Shown: positions 1 to 9,184, numbered from the stretch's first letter. The stretch: 51,834 nt of DNA from Bacteroidota bacterium (GCA_008933835.1 WBUG01000018.1:1-51834); one strand, 5' to 3'. The notes: generated by a model not told the origin, from the sequence alone. Numbers and translations are program-made.

Positions 1-1439
1 CCGGAGGCATCCTCGACGATGGTGCGGACATCGTTGTAGGAAAGCCCGTCCGCCGTACTGTAGCGCCGGAACCGTTCGCCGTCGTACCGGAAGAGTCCGT
101 TGAGGCAGCCGATCCAGATAATCCCACGGGAGTCTTCGGTGACGGCGAAGACGTCCCGTCCGGTGAAGCCGTCGGTCGAATCGAACATCCGCCCCGGGGA
201 GGTAAGCGAAGAGGTGCGGTACAGCACTTGTGCGCCGAACCAGAAGCGTCCTTTCGAATCTTCGAACACGGACCAGACGCACAGGTTCGGGAGGAAGGCG
301 TTGACGGCGGAGGGAACGGCGCGTCCGCCGCTCCATTCGTACACACCGCCGCAGTTCGTCGCGAAGAGGAACGTGCCGTCGCGCCGCCGGGTGAGGGAGA
401 GCATCTTGGTATTTTTCAGACCGTCGGCGGAGCCGATCGTCCAGAGAGGAGAGGGCCGGACACGGAACAATCCGCGGTTCGGCGTGCCGATCCAGTAGTT
501 CCCCTCCCCGTCCTTCATGATGGAGGTGATCTGGTCCTGCCCGTTCGCCGGCACTTCGTCGAACGGCGCGAACCCGTCTCCGTTCCACCGGGCGATGCCG
601 TTGTAGCAGACGGTCCACAGTCCGCCGCCGCGGTCCGGGATGACCCGCAGCGCGAATCGGGAGGTGAGTCCCTCGGACTCGCTATAGAGGGTGAGACGGC
701 CCTCTTCGTACCGTGCGACGCCGTCGCCGTTCGTCGCCATGTACACCACGCCGGAGCCGGCGGGATGCTCGACCCCCTCCCGTACGGTGCTGGAAAGCCG
801 GCCGCGCAAATCCGCAACCCGGACGATGGTGTCGCCCACCGTACGAAGCAGGTCGAAATCGTGCATCAGCCAGACCCCGCCCGGATCGTCGGTCGCACGA
901 CGCGCCAGCGCGGTATCGGTCCGCACGTTCTGTCGTTCGAAGCGGTCCCCCATTCTCCGGTACGGCACGCCGTTCACCGACAGCCACATCACTCCCCGCG
1001 CGTCCTGCGCCACCATCGAGGGAGAATAGACCAGTCCGTCATGGACGATGAGGTACGGAGTGCAGCGGCCGTCACGGAACTCCATGAATCCGTCCTCGGA
1101 CGAAAGCCACAACGCGCCGTCCGACGCTTCGAACAGTCCGAGCAGGCGGTCAGACCGCATACCGGGCGTGTTGTTCCGGTCGAACGTCGTGAACGCCGTG
1201 CCGTCGAAGCGCACCAATCCGCCGTGCGTCGAGAACCAGATGTAACCGTCGCGGGTCTGCAGTATGTCGTTGACCGAGCTCTGCGGAAGGCCGTCCTCCA
1301 TACCCCACCGCGAAACGACGTACCGTTCCGCCGTACGCTCTGCGGCGGGTGCGGACGAGATCATGAATACCGCGAGGAGGGCGAACAGGGACAGGGACGG
1401 GCTGGGGGGGCGGATAACCATTCGGAGCAAAATACGCAT
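1..1439 (-). CDS. Two-component-regulator-propeller sensor protein, N-terminal part (truncated by window edge)
   Basis: The reverse frame is open from an ATG at 1439 to the first base of the window, so the C-terminal part is missing. The product begins with a positively charged, hydrophobic signal-like segment ending near SSAPAAE. It then shows the classic propeller entry WGMEDGLPQSSVNDILQTRD followed by GYIWFSTHGGLVRFDG, and similar blades (TADGLSYNDVRTIVED) continue to the edge. Such propellers form the periplasmic ligand-sensing half of hybrid histidine kinases or of membrane-bound diguanylate cyclases. The output domain lies outside the window, so which one this is cannot be decided. Met7 (1421) is an alternative start. 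It lies 79 bp downstream of the GH18 gene on the same strand, so a role in sensing released sugars is possible but is inference. Confidence 0.85.
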   Translation of the reverse strand, partial: MRILLRMVIRPPSPSLSLFALLAVFMISSAPAAERTAERYVVSRWGMEDGLPQSSVNDILQTRDGYIWFSTHGGLVRFDGTAFTTFDRNNTPGMRSDRLLGLFEASDGALWLSSEDGFMEFRDGRCTPYLIVHDGLVYSPSMVAQDARGVMWLSVNGVPYRRMGDRFERQNVRTDTALARRATDDPGGVWLMHDFDLLRTVGDTIVRVADLRGRLSSTVREGVEHPAGSGVVYMATNGDGVARYEEGRLTLYSESEGLTSRFALRVIPDRGGGLWTVCYNGIARWNGDGFAPFDEVPANGQDQITSIMKDGEGNYWIGTPNRGLFRVRPSPLWTIGSADGLKNTKMLSLTRRRDGTFLFATNCGGVYEWSGGRAVPSAVNAFLPNLCVWSVFEDSKGRFWFGAQVLYRTSSLTSPGRMFDSTDGFTGRDVFAVTEDSRGIIWIGCLNGLFRYDGERFRRYSTADGLSYNDVRTIVEDAS

Positions 1440-1518
1440 TCCGGCACCACTTTTCCAAATCCTCCGCCGGCGGTGAGAGCGCCCCGGACCGGCGTACGGC
1501 CGGCCCGGGAACACAGCG

Positions 1519-4077
1519 TCATTTCACCAGCATCATTTTCCGGGAGAACCGCAAGTTCCCCGACTGCAGCGTGTAGAAATAGATGCCGCTCGCCAGACGG
1601 GAGGCGTCGAACGAGACCGCCGAGCGGCCCGCGTTCCGGTGTCCGTTCACCAGCGTCGCGACCTCACGGCCGACGACATCGTACACTTTCAGCGTCGTCA
1701 TGCCTGACGTCTCGAGGGTGAATCCGATGGTGGTCATCGGGTTGAACGGGTTCGGAAAGTTCTGTTCCAGCGCGAAGGCCGCCGGGGCCGAAGGGTCCTC
1801 GCCGCCGCCCGGCGCGCCGCTGGTGACGGCGTCGAGCTTCATCGTCGACGCGACGTCGAGCACCGGACCGCGGCCGCCGTCCTCCATCAGCTGCGACAGC
1901 GTCCAGACGCTGAAGCCGCGCATGCCGTTCGTCTCGACGAACTCCACCTTGCGGCTCATGGAACGGGCGGTCTCGCAGAACATCAGACTGATGTTCAGGT
2001 CGTACGACCGTCCGGGATACGGCACGGCGACCTGCTTCGTGGAGTCGCGCGTGCTCCAGTACGCCGTCTGCGACAGCTCGTCCCACGCTTCGTCCATCGC
2101 CGTGGTACGGCGCAGGACGGAACGGACGAAGGGCCAGGTCACCACGTTGTCCCCCTCCATCGGGCCGGTCTCGCCGTTCGGATACCCGGAGTTCACGTAG
2201 AGCCGTACCGGCGCCAGTCCGTCCTGGTTCGCATCGCCCCACACCGCGCCGAACCCGCCGATGCCGAGCAGCACTTTGGAGGCGGGAACGCCCGCGTTCA
2301 CCCACCGCTGCAGCAGCACGTCCGCGCCGTACTGGTTGCCGCCGGCGGAATGAAGAGGGGTCACCGGTACCGGAAGGAGCCATCCTCCCCATTGCGGCAC
2401 CGCCATATAGCTCATCGGCGTGAAGGTGTCCACCGCGTCCTTCATCGGAGCGAAGTCCGCCGCGTCGTCGCCGTTGAAACCGGCCGGGACGTCGATGAAC
2501 GCGCCGGGCCAGGCGGTACGGAGCGCCTTCGCGAAGCGCACGAACGACGGGAACTCGATGTCGTTCTCCCAGTCGAGACTCGCTCCGTCGAAACCGACCC
2601 AGGTCAGAAAGCCGGTGACGTTCTGCGCGAAGGTGTTGACCGTTCCGGCCGCGGTGGCCTTGTTCCAGACGCTGTCCACGTTGGAACCCGCGCCGCCGAG
2701 CATGCAGATGACCTTCCGGCCGGCCGCATGTCCCGACGCGATGTACTGGCGCGATTCGGCGATCCAGTTGTTGAACCCGTACCAGTCCGCCTCGGCCGCG
2801 AGGGTCAGCGTATAGCCGGTATCGCTCGGTGTCACCCAGAGGTAGCCGAGGTCGAGCACGGAGACGGCCTCCCACGGTACCTGGTGCGGACCGACCTCGT
2901 TCCACTGGTAGACGGGATGGTCCGCTTTGAAGATAGCGGATGGACGCGACACCGCCGCGGAGGTGGAGAACGAGAACGGCGGCAACGAGGACTGAACCGT
3001 CCTGTTGCCGTACTTGTCCTCCGATGCGATGCGGTACTGGTATGCCGTTCCAGGGGCGAGGTGCGTCAGCACCGCCGTGTGGAGACGCGTGAGGATGGAA
3101 TCGGCGTACACCGTCCCGTACGACCCGGCGCCGTACTCGACCTGTGTCATCGCCGGCTCGTTCGTCCGCCATACCAGCACCGCCCGGTTCTGGTACGTGC
3201 TGATGACCTGACGCTCCGTGATGACCGGCGCGAGCGTGTCGGCCGAAGGGGTGGAGAACGTTCCCGTCAGCACGCTGATGTTGGCCGGCACGCCGGCATC
3301 GCGCTGATGGTCGCGGGCGGCGATGCGGTACTGGTACACGGTCGCCGGAACGAGCCCCGTCACGCGCACCGACCCGATGGTCGCATACTCCGCCGGCGGA
3401 GGAAGGATGACCGAATCGGTCACGCCCTGCACACGGTAGGAGAATGTGAACATCGTCGGTTCGTCGCATTTCCAGGAGACCGTCGCGGCGTCCTGCTCGA
3501 TGTCGGTCGTTTTCACGGAGGAAATGACCGGTGCCGTCGAATCGCTCACGTACTCGAAACAGATGTCGTCAAGATAGACGTGCGGTGTGAGCGTACTGGA
3601 GGCGTTGGTGAAGTAGACGCGGAAGAACGGTTTCCGGTCGGGGTTCAACGCGATGACCGGGATGCGGAGATGGTACCATGTGTTCGGCGAGAGCGCGCCG
3701 GGGAGATACGCCGTCACGGGCACATCGGCGCCGAGGTCGAGCGTGACATGCAGACCGCCGATCTGCGACACGTCGGCGCCGGGGTTGAACCGGAGGTTCA
3801 GATAGGTGTACTGATTGGGGTAATAATAATAGAGCTGCTCCCAGAACGCGCTGCGATGGTCGAATCCGTAGCTTCCCCATTCCGGATAGGTGATCTCGAC
3901 GCACGAGGTGCCGGAGTGCGGTGCGGTGTGGGACTGAAGGTCCACGGTATTGTTCCCCCAGGCGCCGCCGTGCCATTGCGGGAAGAGCGCATCGGCATAG
4001 ACGGTGTCGGTCTGCCCCGGTGCGGTGACGGCGAGGAGTGCAACGAGGGTGATGGTGCGAAGAAGGAAGGAAGGCAT
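1519..4077 (-). CDS. Secreted GH18 (chitinase-like) multidomain protein with T9SS sorting tail
   Basis: An 852-residue protein. The start is placed at 4077 because the residues after this Met form a clean signal peptide (MPSFLLRTITLVALLAVTA); an upstream Met at 4110 would add eleven unlikely residues. In order it has a jelly-roll, carbohydrate-binding-like region (about 25-185), two fibronectin-III or phosphatase-N-like repeats (about 190-370), a GH18 TIM barrel (about 385-715) and a T9SS C-terminal domain (last ~80 residues, signature QNFPNPFNP). The GH18 active-site strand reads DGASLDWE, with Glu504 as the predicted proton donor and Asp502 as its partner. The family hydrolyses beta-1,4-GlcNAc polymers such as chitin, or related glycans; substrate is not decidable here. 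It lies downstream of GH3 and GH30 genes on the same strand. T9SS cargo status predicts export across the outer membrane and probable surface attachment. Confidence 0.9.
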   Translation of the reverse strand: MPSFLLRTITLVALLAVTAPGQTDTVYADALFPQWHGGAWGNNTVDLQSHTAPHSGTSCVEITYPEWGSYGFDHRSAFWEQLYYYYPNQYTYLNLRFNPGADVSQIGGLHVTLDLGADVPVTAYLPGALSPNTWYHLRIPVIALNPDRKPFFRVYFTNASSTLTPHVYLDDICFEYVSDSTAPVISSVKTTDIEQDAATVSWKCDEPTMFTFSYRVQGVTDSVILPPPAEYATIGSVRVTGLVPATVYQYRIAARDHQRDAGVPANISVLTGTFSTPSADTLAPVITERQVISTYQNRAVLVWRTNEPAMTQVEYGAGSYGTVYADSILTRLHTAVLTHLAPGTAYQYRIASEDKYGNRTVQSSLPPFSFSTSAAVSRPSAIFKADHPVYQWNEVGPHQVPWEAVSVLDLGYLWVTPSDTGYTLTLAAEADWYGFNNWIAESRQYIASGHAAGRKVICMLGGAGSNVDSVWNKATAAGTVNTFAQNVTGFLTWVGFDGASLDWENDIEFPSFVRFAKALRTAWPGAFIDVPAGFNGDDAADFAPMKDAVDTFTPMSYMAVPQWGGWLLPVPVTPLHSAGGNQYGADVLLQRWVNAGVPASKVLLGIGGFGAVWGDANQDGLAPVRLYVNSGYPNGETGPMEGDNVVTWPFVRSVLRRTTAMDEAWDELSQTAYWSTRDSTKQVAVPYPGRSYDLNISLMFCETARSMSRKVEFVETNGMRGFSVWTLSQLMEDGGRGPVLDVASTMKLDAVTSGAPGGGEDPSAPAAFALEQNFPNPFNPMTTIGFTLETSGMTTLKVYDVVGREVATLVNGHRNAGRSAVSFDASRLASGIYFYTLQSGNLRFSRKMMLVK

Positions 4078-4139
4078 CGGTCCGCTTTCATTGGTGAGTG
4101 GATGCACCAATATACACGGACCGGCGCCGCGGGAAACCT

Positions 4140-4151
4140 ATATCATGATAT
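4140..4151. promoter_or_regulatory. 12-bp perfect palindrome upstream of the GH18 gene
   Basis: ATATCATGATAT is a perfect palindrome lying 62 bp upstream of the chosen GH18 start, in the 140-bp gap between the GH3 and GH18 genes. Position and symmetry would suit an operator, but there is only one copy and no adjacent regulator, so this is weak. Confidence 0.2.
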
Positions 4152-4217
4152 GGTCAGCGCGTTGTGTGAGGGCGGTCAACTGCGCGAGCAAGGATGATCC
4201 CCTCACCGGCCGGACGG

Positions 4218-6455
4218 TCACGGAACGAGCTCGAACCGCTCCTTCAAACGTATGTCGCGCGACGAGGCGCCGATCATCAGTTCGAACTCCCCCGGTTCAA
4301 CGACGCGACGCGCCGTCCGGTCATAGAACGAGAGCGATTCCCGGTCGATGGTGAAGGTGACGCTCTTCGTCTCACCGGGAGCGAGGCGGACCTTGCGGAA
4401 CCCGCGCAGTTCCTTCACCGGCCGGACGACGGAACCGACGAGGTCGCGCAGGTAGAGCTGCACCACTTCCTCGCCGGCGTACCGGCCCGCGTTGGTGACG
4501 GTGAGCGTCGCGCGGATGCTTCCGCCGGCGGTCATCGTCCGGGCGCTGAGTTGCAGGCCGCCGTACGTGAAGGGCGAATAGCCAAGTCCGTACCCGAACT
4601 CGTACCGCGGATGGATGGAGAGGTCCGTGTACGCGCTGCGGTAGAAGCGGTCGCCGTCCCCGGTCGCCGGACGGCCGGTGTTGTAGTGGTCATAGTAGAC
4701 GGGGATCTGACCGACGCTGCGCGGGAAGGTCATCGTCAGTTTGGCGGAGGGGTTGTAGTCGCCGAAGAGGACGTCCGCGACGGCGTTCCCCGCTTCGCTG
4801 CCGAGCCACCAGGTGTAGAGGATGGCGGACGCCTTCTCTGCGAGGCCGTTGAACACCAGCGGCCGTCCGGCGTTGATGAGCACCACCACCGGCGTGCCGG
4901 TCTTCAGCAGTTCCATCGCCAGTTCCTCCTGCACACCGGGAAGGGAGAGGTCGCTGCGGCTCTTCGCTTCGCCGCTCATGTCCCGCCGTTCGCCGATACT
5001 GAGGATGACCACGTCGGCCTTCTTCGCGATGCGCACCGCTTCGGCGAATCCGCTCCGGTCCGTCCCGTCGATGTCGCACCCCTTGGCGTAGAGCAGCGTC
5101 GTGGAACGGCTCACCGCGGCGCTCACCCCTTCCCACTGCGTGACGATGAAGTTGGAGTCGACGCCGGGAAGTTCGACGTCCCAGAATCCCTTGTTCTGTT
5201 TCACCTCTTTCACGAGCGGACCGATGAACGCGACGGTCTTCAGTCCCTTCGCGAGCGGAAGGATGCCGCGGTCGTTCTTCAGCAGAACGATGCTCTTCCG
5301 CGCCATGTCGCGCGCCGCGTCGGCGTGAGCGGGATCGTTCAGCGCACGCTCTTCGCGCGCGGGGTCGCAGAAGCGGAACGGATCGTCGAACAGACCGAGC
5401 TCGAACTTCTTCGTCAGCACGCGCCGCACCGCATCGTCCACCGCCGCCGCCGGAACGGCGCCGTCGGCGACGAGCCGCGCGAGGGTGCCGGTGTAGCAGC
5501 GGCTCTCCATGTCCATGTCGGTTCCCGCCAGGAGCGCGCTCCGGGCGGCGTCCGCGGCGTCCTTCACGCTGCCGTGGTTGATCATCTCCCCCACCGAACC
5601 CCAGTCACTCACCACGAATCCGCCGAAGTTCCACCGCCCCTTCAGGATGTCGCGCAGCAGGTACGCGTTCCCGGTCGCGGGGACGCCGTTGAGGTCGTTG
5701 AACGAGGTCATGACGGTGCCGGCGCCGGCGTCGATGGCGGCCTTGAAGGGGGGCAGATAGGTCTCCCACAGCATCCGTTCGCTCATGTCCACCGAGTTGT
5801 AATCGCGTCCGCCGACCGCCGCACCGTACGCCGCGTAGTGTTTCACGCACGCCATGACGGCATCCGTGCTGCCGAGACCGCGTCCCTGGAATCCGCGCAC
5901 GCGCGCCGCCGCGATGAGCGAGCCGAGGTACGTGTCTTCGCCCGCCCCTTCCATCACGCGGCCCCAGCGCGGATCGCGCCCGATGTCCACCATGGGAGCG
6001 AAGGTCCAGTGCACCCCTCCGGCGCTCGCTTCGACCGCCGCGACGCGTGCGGCGCGTTCGATGGCCTCCAGGTCCCAGCTGCACGACTCGGCGAGCGGGA
6101 TGGGAAAGGTCGTCTTGTATCCGTGCACCACGTCCTGGCCGAAGAGGAGCGGGATGCGCAGACGCGAGCGCATGGCGATGGCCTGCCACGCCCGGGTCCG
6201 TTCCATGCCGAGCACGTTGAGGATGGAGCCGACCTTCCCCTGCATCACCTGCCGCTCCTTCTCGTTGTCCGGCGTGACCGGACCGGTGGCGACGCCGTTG
6301 TCGGTGTATTGATTGAGCTGTCCGATCTTCTCCTCGAGCGTCATCAGCCGCAGCAGCGAATCGACCCGCTGCGGTATGGTGTTCTGCGCCGCGGCGGCGC
6401 CGGCGAGGATGAGGAGGAGGAACGGAAGAGCGGAACGGAGCGAAGCACGGTGCAT
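4218..6455 (-). CDS. bglX: Secreted beta-glucosidase, GH3 (BglX-like)
   Basis: A 745-residue GH3 enzyme, close to the usual length of periplasmic BglX. The start at 6455 gives a signal peptide (MHRASLRSALPFLLLILAGA) with an AGGGAA ribosome-binding site; the open frame extends upstream to 6536, but that extension is proline/arginine-rich and overlaps the GH30 stop. The GH3 barrel carries KHYAAYGAAVGGRDYNSVDM and the nucleophile Asp284 in GFVVSDWGS. An alpha/beta sandwich domain follows, and a C-terminal fibronectin-III-like domain ends the protein (VVQLYLRDLVGSVVRPVKEL). The family removes non-reducing-end glucose from beta-glucosides. No T9SS tail is seen, so a periplasmic location is likely. 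It starts 77 bp after the GH30 gene on the same strand, suggesting that GH30 products are trimmed to glucose. Confidence 0.94.
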   Translation of the reverse strand: MHRASLRSALPFLLLILAGAAAAQNTIPQRVDSLLRLMTLEEKIGQLNQYTDNGVATGPVTPDNEKERQVMQGKVGSILNVLGMERTRAWQAIAMRSRLRIPLLFGQDVVHGYKTTFPIPLAESCSWDLEAIERAARVAAVEASAGGVHWTFAPMVDIGRDPRWGRVMEGAGEDTYLGSLIAAARVRGFQGRGLGSTDAVMACVKHYAAYGAAVGGRDYNSVDMSERMLWETYLPPFKAAIDAGAGTVMTSFNDLNGVPATGNAYLLRDILKGRWNFGGFVVSDWGSVGEMINHGSVKDAADAARSALLAGTDMDMESRCYTGTLARLVADGAVPAAAVDDAVRRVLTKKFELGLFDDPFRFCDPAREERALNDPAHADAARDMARKSIVLLKNDRGILPLAKGLKTVAFIGPLVKEVKQNKGFWDVELPGVDSNFIVTQWEGVSAAVSRSTTLLYAKGCDIDGTDRSGFAEAVRIAKKADVVILSIGERRDMSGEAKSRSDLSLPGVQEELAMELLKTGTPVVVLINAGRPLVFNGLAEKASAILYTWWLGSEAGNAVADVLFGDYNPSAKLTMTFPRSVGQIPVYYDHYNTGRPATGDGDRFYRSAYTDLSIHPRYEFGYGLGYSPFTYGGLQLSARTMTAGGSIRATLTVTNAGRYAGEEVVQLYLRDLVGSVVRPVKELRGFRKVRLAPGETKSVTFTIDRESLSFYDRTARRVVEPGEFELMIGASSRDIRLKERFELVP

Positions 6456-6532
6456 GGCGTTTCCCTGGACGGCGTTGAACGGAACGGCGGTGCTGGACGG
6501 GACCGGACGGTCCGGTCTCGTCCCGGCCGCCT

Positions 6533-7966
6533 TCAATAGAGGAGCGACTGGATGGCCCGCGGCGGAATGGGGACCGATGCGGTCCGTCCGCCGACGATGA
6601 GACGGTACGTCACCGCCGAGTCGGAGCCGTTCATCACCACCGTCACCATCGAACCGTCCGCGTTGCGGAAGGTGGTGGAGAGCAGCCGGCTCCGGCTGAC
6701 GGAGGTGCCGATGCGGCGGGCGCCGGGACGGATGAACTTCGAGAAATGTCCGATGTAGTAGTACGACGGCGTGTACACGAGCTCGCCCGTTCTCGTGTCC
6801 GCGTGCACCGGCGCGAAGCAGAAGTTGCCGACATGGTTCGGTCCGCCCCGTTCGTCGAGCAGGACGTTCCAGTCGGTCCAGGCGGCGGTGCCGTTGTTGA
6901 AGTCGTTGATCATGTTGATGCCGTACCGTTCGGCGTTCGGCCAGTACTGGTAGTGGTCGTCACGGAACGATTCGGCGCACCCTTCGGTGAAGATGAGCTG
7001 CTTGTCCGGGAAGGCCTCGCGCACCGCCTTGATGTTGTCGAACATCGGCGCGCCGCCGGACCAGGTCTCGTACCAGTGGAAGCCCGTCCCCCACGCGTAC
7101 TTCGACGCGTCCGGGTCGCCGTAGATGACGTTGACGCGGTGGTCGATGAGGTCGCGGTTGTGGTCCCACACCACGATCTTCTTCGCGCCGAGCCCCTCGT
7201 GTTCCATCACCGGTCCGAGGTGGAGCTTCAGGAAGTCGCGTTCCTCCTCCGCGGTGAAGATGCACGACTCCCAGGTCTGCTTCGCCATCGGTTCGTTCTG
7301 CACGGTGACGCCCCAGATCGGAAGTCCTTCCGCTTCATACGCCTTGATGAACCGGGTGAAGTACAGCGCCCAGGCGCGGTAGTGCTCCGGCCGCAGTTTC
7401 CCTCCCTGCAGCATGGAGCCGTTGGTCTTCATGAACGCCGGGGGGCTCCACGGGCTCGCATAGAGCATGAGCGAACCGCCGGCCGCGGCGACGGCCTGTT
7501 TGATGAACGGCACTCTGAACTTCCGGTCATGCTCGATGGAGAAGGTCTTCAGTTCCGCATCCCCTTCCGCGATGTACGTGTAGCTCCCGCTGCTGAAGTC
7601 ACAGCTGTGGATGGTGGTCCGGGCGAGCGTGTACCCTATCCCCTTCTCCGCGTCGAAGTGCGCGGTCATGAACTCGCGCTGTTTCGCCGGCGGAAGTTTC
7701 GCATACACCTCCGCGGAGGCGTCGGTGAGGGCACCGCCGATGCCGAGGAAGGTCTGGAACGCGTTCGCCGGATTGACGAAGACGCACACTTCGGTCTCGA
7801 ACGGCTGAACGGACGCCTCGAACGGCACCGCGGTCTCCTTGGTGAGCCTGAGCGGCGTGTTCTCGGCGGTGGTGTATACAGTTACGGCTGACGAAGGCTT
7901 CTGTCCGGATTCCATGGCGGGAGTCATCAACACGATCAGGAGAAAGGTGAACAGGAATATGCGCAT
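6533..7966 (-). CDS. Secreted glycoside hydrolase family 30 (glucosylceramidase-like / beta-glucanase)
   Basis: A 477-residue protein with a short N-terminal signal (MRIFLFTFLLIVLMTPAM). It has the family GH30 architecture: a (beta/alpha)8 barrel, then a small beta domain. Diagnostic stretches are QTFLGIGGALTDASAEVY near the N-terminus, the acid/base Glu225 in VTVQNEP and the nucleophile Glu328 in LIFTEGC. SPWSPPAFMKTNG is also typical. Characterised GH30 enzymes of this type act on beta-1,6-glucan or as beta-glucosidases/glucosylceramidases; the exact substrate cannot be read. It is the promoter-proximal gene of the GH30-GH3-GH18 series, and a strong dyad lies about 115 bp upstream of its start. 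Confidence 0.92.
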   Translation of the reverse strand: MRIFLFTFLLIVLMTPAMESGQKPSSAVTVYTTAENTPLRLTKETAVPFEASVQPFETEVCVFVNPANAFQTFLGIGGALTDASAEVYAKLPPAKQREFMTAHFDAEKGIGYTLARTTIHSCDFSSGSYTYIAEGDAELKTFSIEHDRKFRVPFIKQAVAAAGGSLMLYASPWSPPAFMKTNGSMLQGGKLRPEHYRAWALYFTRFIKAYEAEGLPIWGVTVQNEPMAKQTWESCIFTAEEERDFLKLHLGPVMEHEGLGAKKIVVWDHNRDLIDHRVNVIYGDPDASKYAWGTGFHWYETWSGGAPMFDNIKAVREAFPDKQLIFTEGCAESFRDDHYQYWPNAERYGINMINDFNNGTAAWTDWNVLLDERGGPNHVGNFCFAPVHADTRTGELVYTPSYYYIGHFSKFIRPGARRIGTSVSRSRLLSTTFRNADGSMVTVVMNGSDSAVTYRLIVGGRTASVPIPPRAIQSLLY

Positions 7967-8316
7967 GAGTGTACCGATTGGATGATTAATCGTAATCGCG
8001 GTTCCACCAAGTCTTTCACGTATTATGCCATAGAATATGGCTGAATTTTCCTCATTTCATGCGATTTCATAGAAAATTGGTTATCAATTCGATAATAGGG
8101 ATTATCATATTGATAACACATCGGGCAAGAGAATGTCTACAATATGGTACCAAATACAGGGTGAAGATGATACAGGTGGCTGATATTAGCCCGAAAGACA
8201 TCCTGGGAAAGGAATAGCCACCGAAAACCACTGTTTTTAATTCAATTTTCGGCAATTCCCCGGCACAGGTTTTGAAAGTGGTGAGGACACCCACAATCCG
8301 ATGATGAGGAAGAGGT
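7967..8316. other. A+T-rich divergent intergenic region
   Basis: About 350 bp separate the divergent GH30 gene and the small membrane-protein gene at 8317. It is clearly more A+T-rich than its surroundings and contains the nested dyad at 8081-8116. A 75-codon reverse frame (8067-8294) shows no recognisable protein and no ribosome-binding site. Promoters for both directions probably lie here, but I could not assign a convincing -33/-7 pair. Confidence 0.5.
8081..8116. promoter_or_regulatory. Nested dyad symmetry, candidate operator
   Basis: Arms TTATCAATTCGATAAT and ATTATCATATTGATAA are complementary at 14 of 16 positions around an AGGG centre, and one further G:C pair flanks them (8080/8117). 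It lies in the divergent region, about 115 bp upstream of the GH30 start and 200 bp upstream of 8317. A dimeric repressor or activator site is the simplest reading. No T-run follows on either strand, which argues against a terminator. Confidence 0.45.
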
Positions 8317-8742
8317 ATGGGTCAACAACAACAATTATTACTGTCGGGCGGCATGTTCATCGTCTTCATTGCGCTGGCGATGGGTGTCCGGCTGTACGAA
8401 GAGAACAACGACGCCATGTATCTGACGCAGATCGAACAGGAGCTCGGATATCTGGCGATGAAATCGCAGGAGTACTACCACAAACCGCTCCATCTCAACG
8501 GCGGGAGCGGAACGTTCGCCGGTGTCATGTCGGCGGACGACCTCACGGTCATTCTGGGCGGATCGCCGCGCACCGCGGCGGGGGATCATACCTACACGCT
8601 TTCGTTCAGTCTCATCACATCGGCAACGGACGATTCGATGACCATCAGTGCGGAGGGTTCCACTCCTCTGCGTGACCGAACCTTCCCCCGGTACGACCTG
8701 ACGGTGACCGGCGGGAGTTTCACCTTGAGGAGGGCCCGCTGA
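8317..8742 (+). CDS. Small membrane-anchored pilin-like protein of unknown function
   Basis: 141 residues. The N-terminus MGQQQQLLLSGG is followed by a single hydrophobic helix (MFIVFIALAMGV, about residues 13-24) and then an amphipathic stretch rich in E, Q and Y. The C-terminal 80 residues look beta-rich and extracytoplasmic. One N-terminal helix continuing into a polar helix resembles a type IV pseudopilin, but the usual prepilin-peptidase site (G/FTLIE) is absent. From memory, FCB genomes often carry short proteins starting MGQQQLLL; this needs a database check. An AGGAAGAGG stretch precedes the ATG closely. It heads the plus-strand block leading into the GspE-type ATPases, so a pilus- or secretion-related role is plausible. 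Confidence 0.6.
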   Translation: MGQQQQLLLSGGMFIVFIALAMGVRLYEENNDAMYLTQIEQELGYLAMKSQEYYHKPLHLNGGSGTFAGVMSADDLTVILGGSPRTAAGDHTYTLSFSLITSATDDSMTISAEGSTPLRDRTFPRYDLTVTGGSFTLRRAR

Positions 8743-8743
8743 C

Positions 8744-9169
8744 ATGCAACCGCTCTACCGTTCCCGTTTTCATCCGTTCTGGGACGGAGCCTTCGTGTTC
8801 CTGACCTCCGCCTTGTGGGTGTACATACCGTACCTCCTCTACGCACCGAACGTGGAGACGTTCGTCGATGCGCTGCCGATGCTCGCCGGCGTGCATGCCG
8901 CGGGACTGCTGCTCTTCTACTCCTTCACGCTCAAGGTCCTGACGGTCTTTCCGTTCGGCACGGTCTTCACCCGTCCCCTCTCGCCGTTCCGGCGGAGCGT
9001 GACGGTGCCGGTCCGTTCCATCGTGCAGGCCGAGATCGTGCGGGGCGCGCGGCCGGTGCTGACGGTGTACCACGACGGCGCGGAGGAGAGCATCGCGCTG
9101 TACGAAGAGGAGATACGGCCGCTGCAGCAGGCGCTGGCGCAGATCGGCATCACCGCGGACAAGACCTAA
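8744..9169 (+). CDS. Two-helix membrane protein, unknown function
   Basis: 141 residues starting 1 bp after the preceding stop, so very likely translated from the same message. Two adjacent hydrophobic segments (about residues 13-33 and 45-65) form a hairpin. The following ~75 residues are soluble, with a short beta-rich pattern (VTVPVRSIVQAEIVRGARPVLTVYHDG) reminiscent of small bacterial PH-like domains. That resemblance is a visual impression, not a family assignment. No catalytic motif is visible. It sits directly before the first receiver/zinc-ribbon/ATPase module and may be its membrane partner. Confidence 0.65.
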   Translation: MQPLYRSRFHPFWDGAFVFLTSALWVYIPYLLYAPNVETFVDALPMLAGVHAAGLLLFYSFTLKVLTVFPFGTVFTRPLSPFRRSVTVPVRSIVQAEIVRGARPVLTVYHDGAEESIALYEEEIRPLQQALAQIGITADKT

Positions 9170-9184
9170 GAGCTCGGGAGGAGC

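Noticed and set aside
1440-1518. Terminator between the GH18 gene and the propeller gene
   Set aside because: A short CCGGC/GCCGG stem is present but no T-run follows on the minus strand.
4194-6539. 781-codon open frame opposite the GH3 gene
   Set aside because: The product is Arg/His/Glu-rich low-information sequence, exactly antisense to a well-recognised GH3 enzyme. Long antisense frames are expected in G+C-rich coding DNA. The same applies to 228-1721, 2350-4197, 6746-7891 and 18545-20815.
8067-8294. 75-codon reverse frame in the A+T-rich divergent gap
   Set aside because: It is hydrophobic from base composition only, has no ribosome-binding site and overlaps the dyad and likely promoters.
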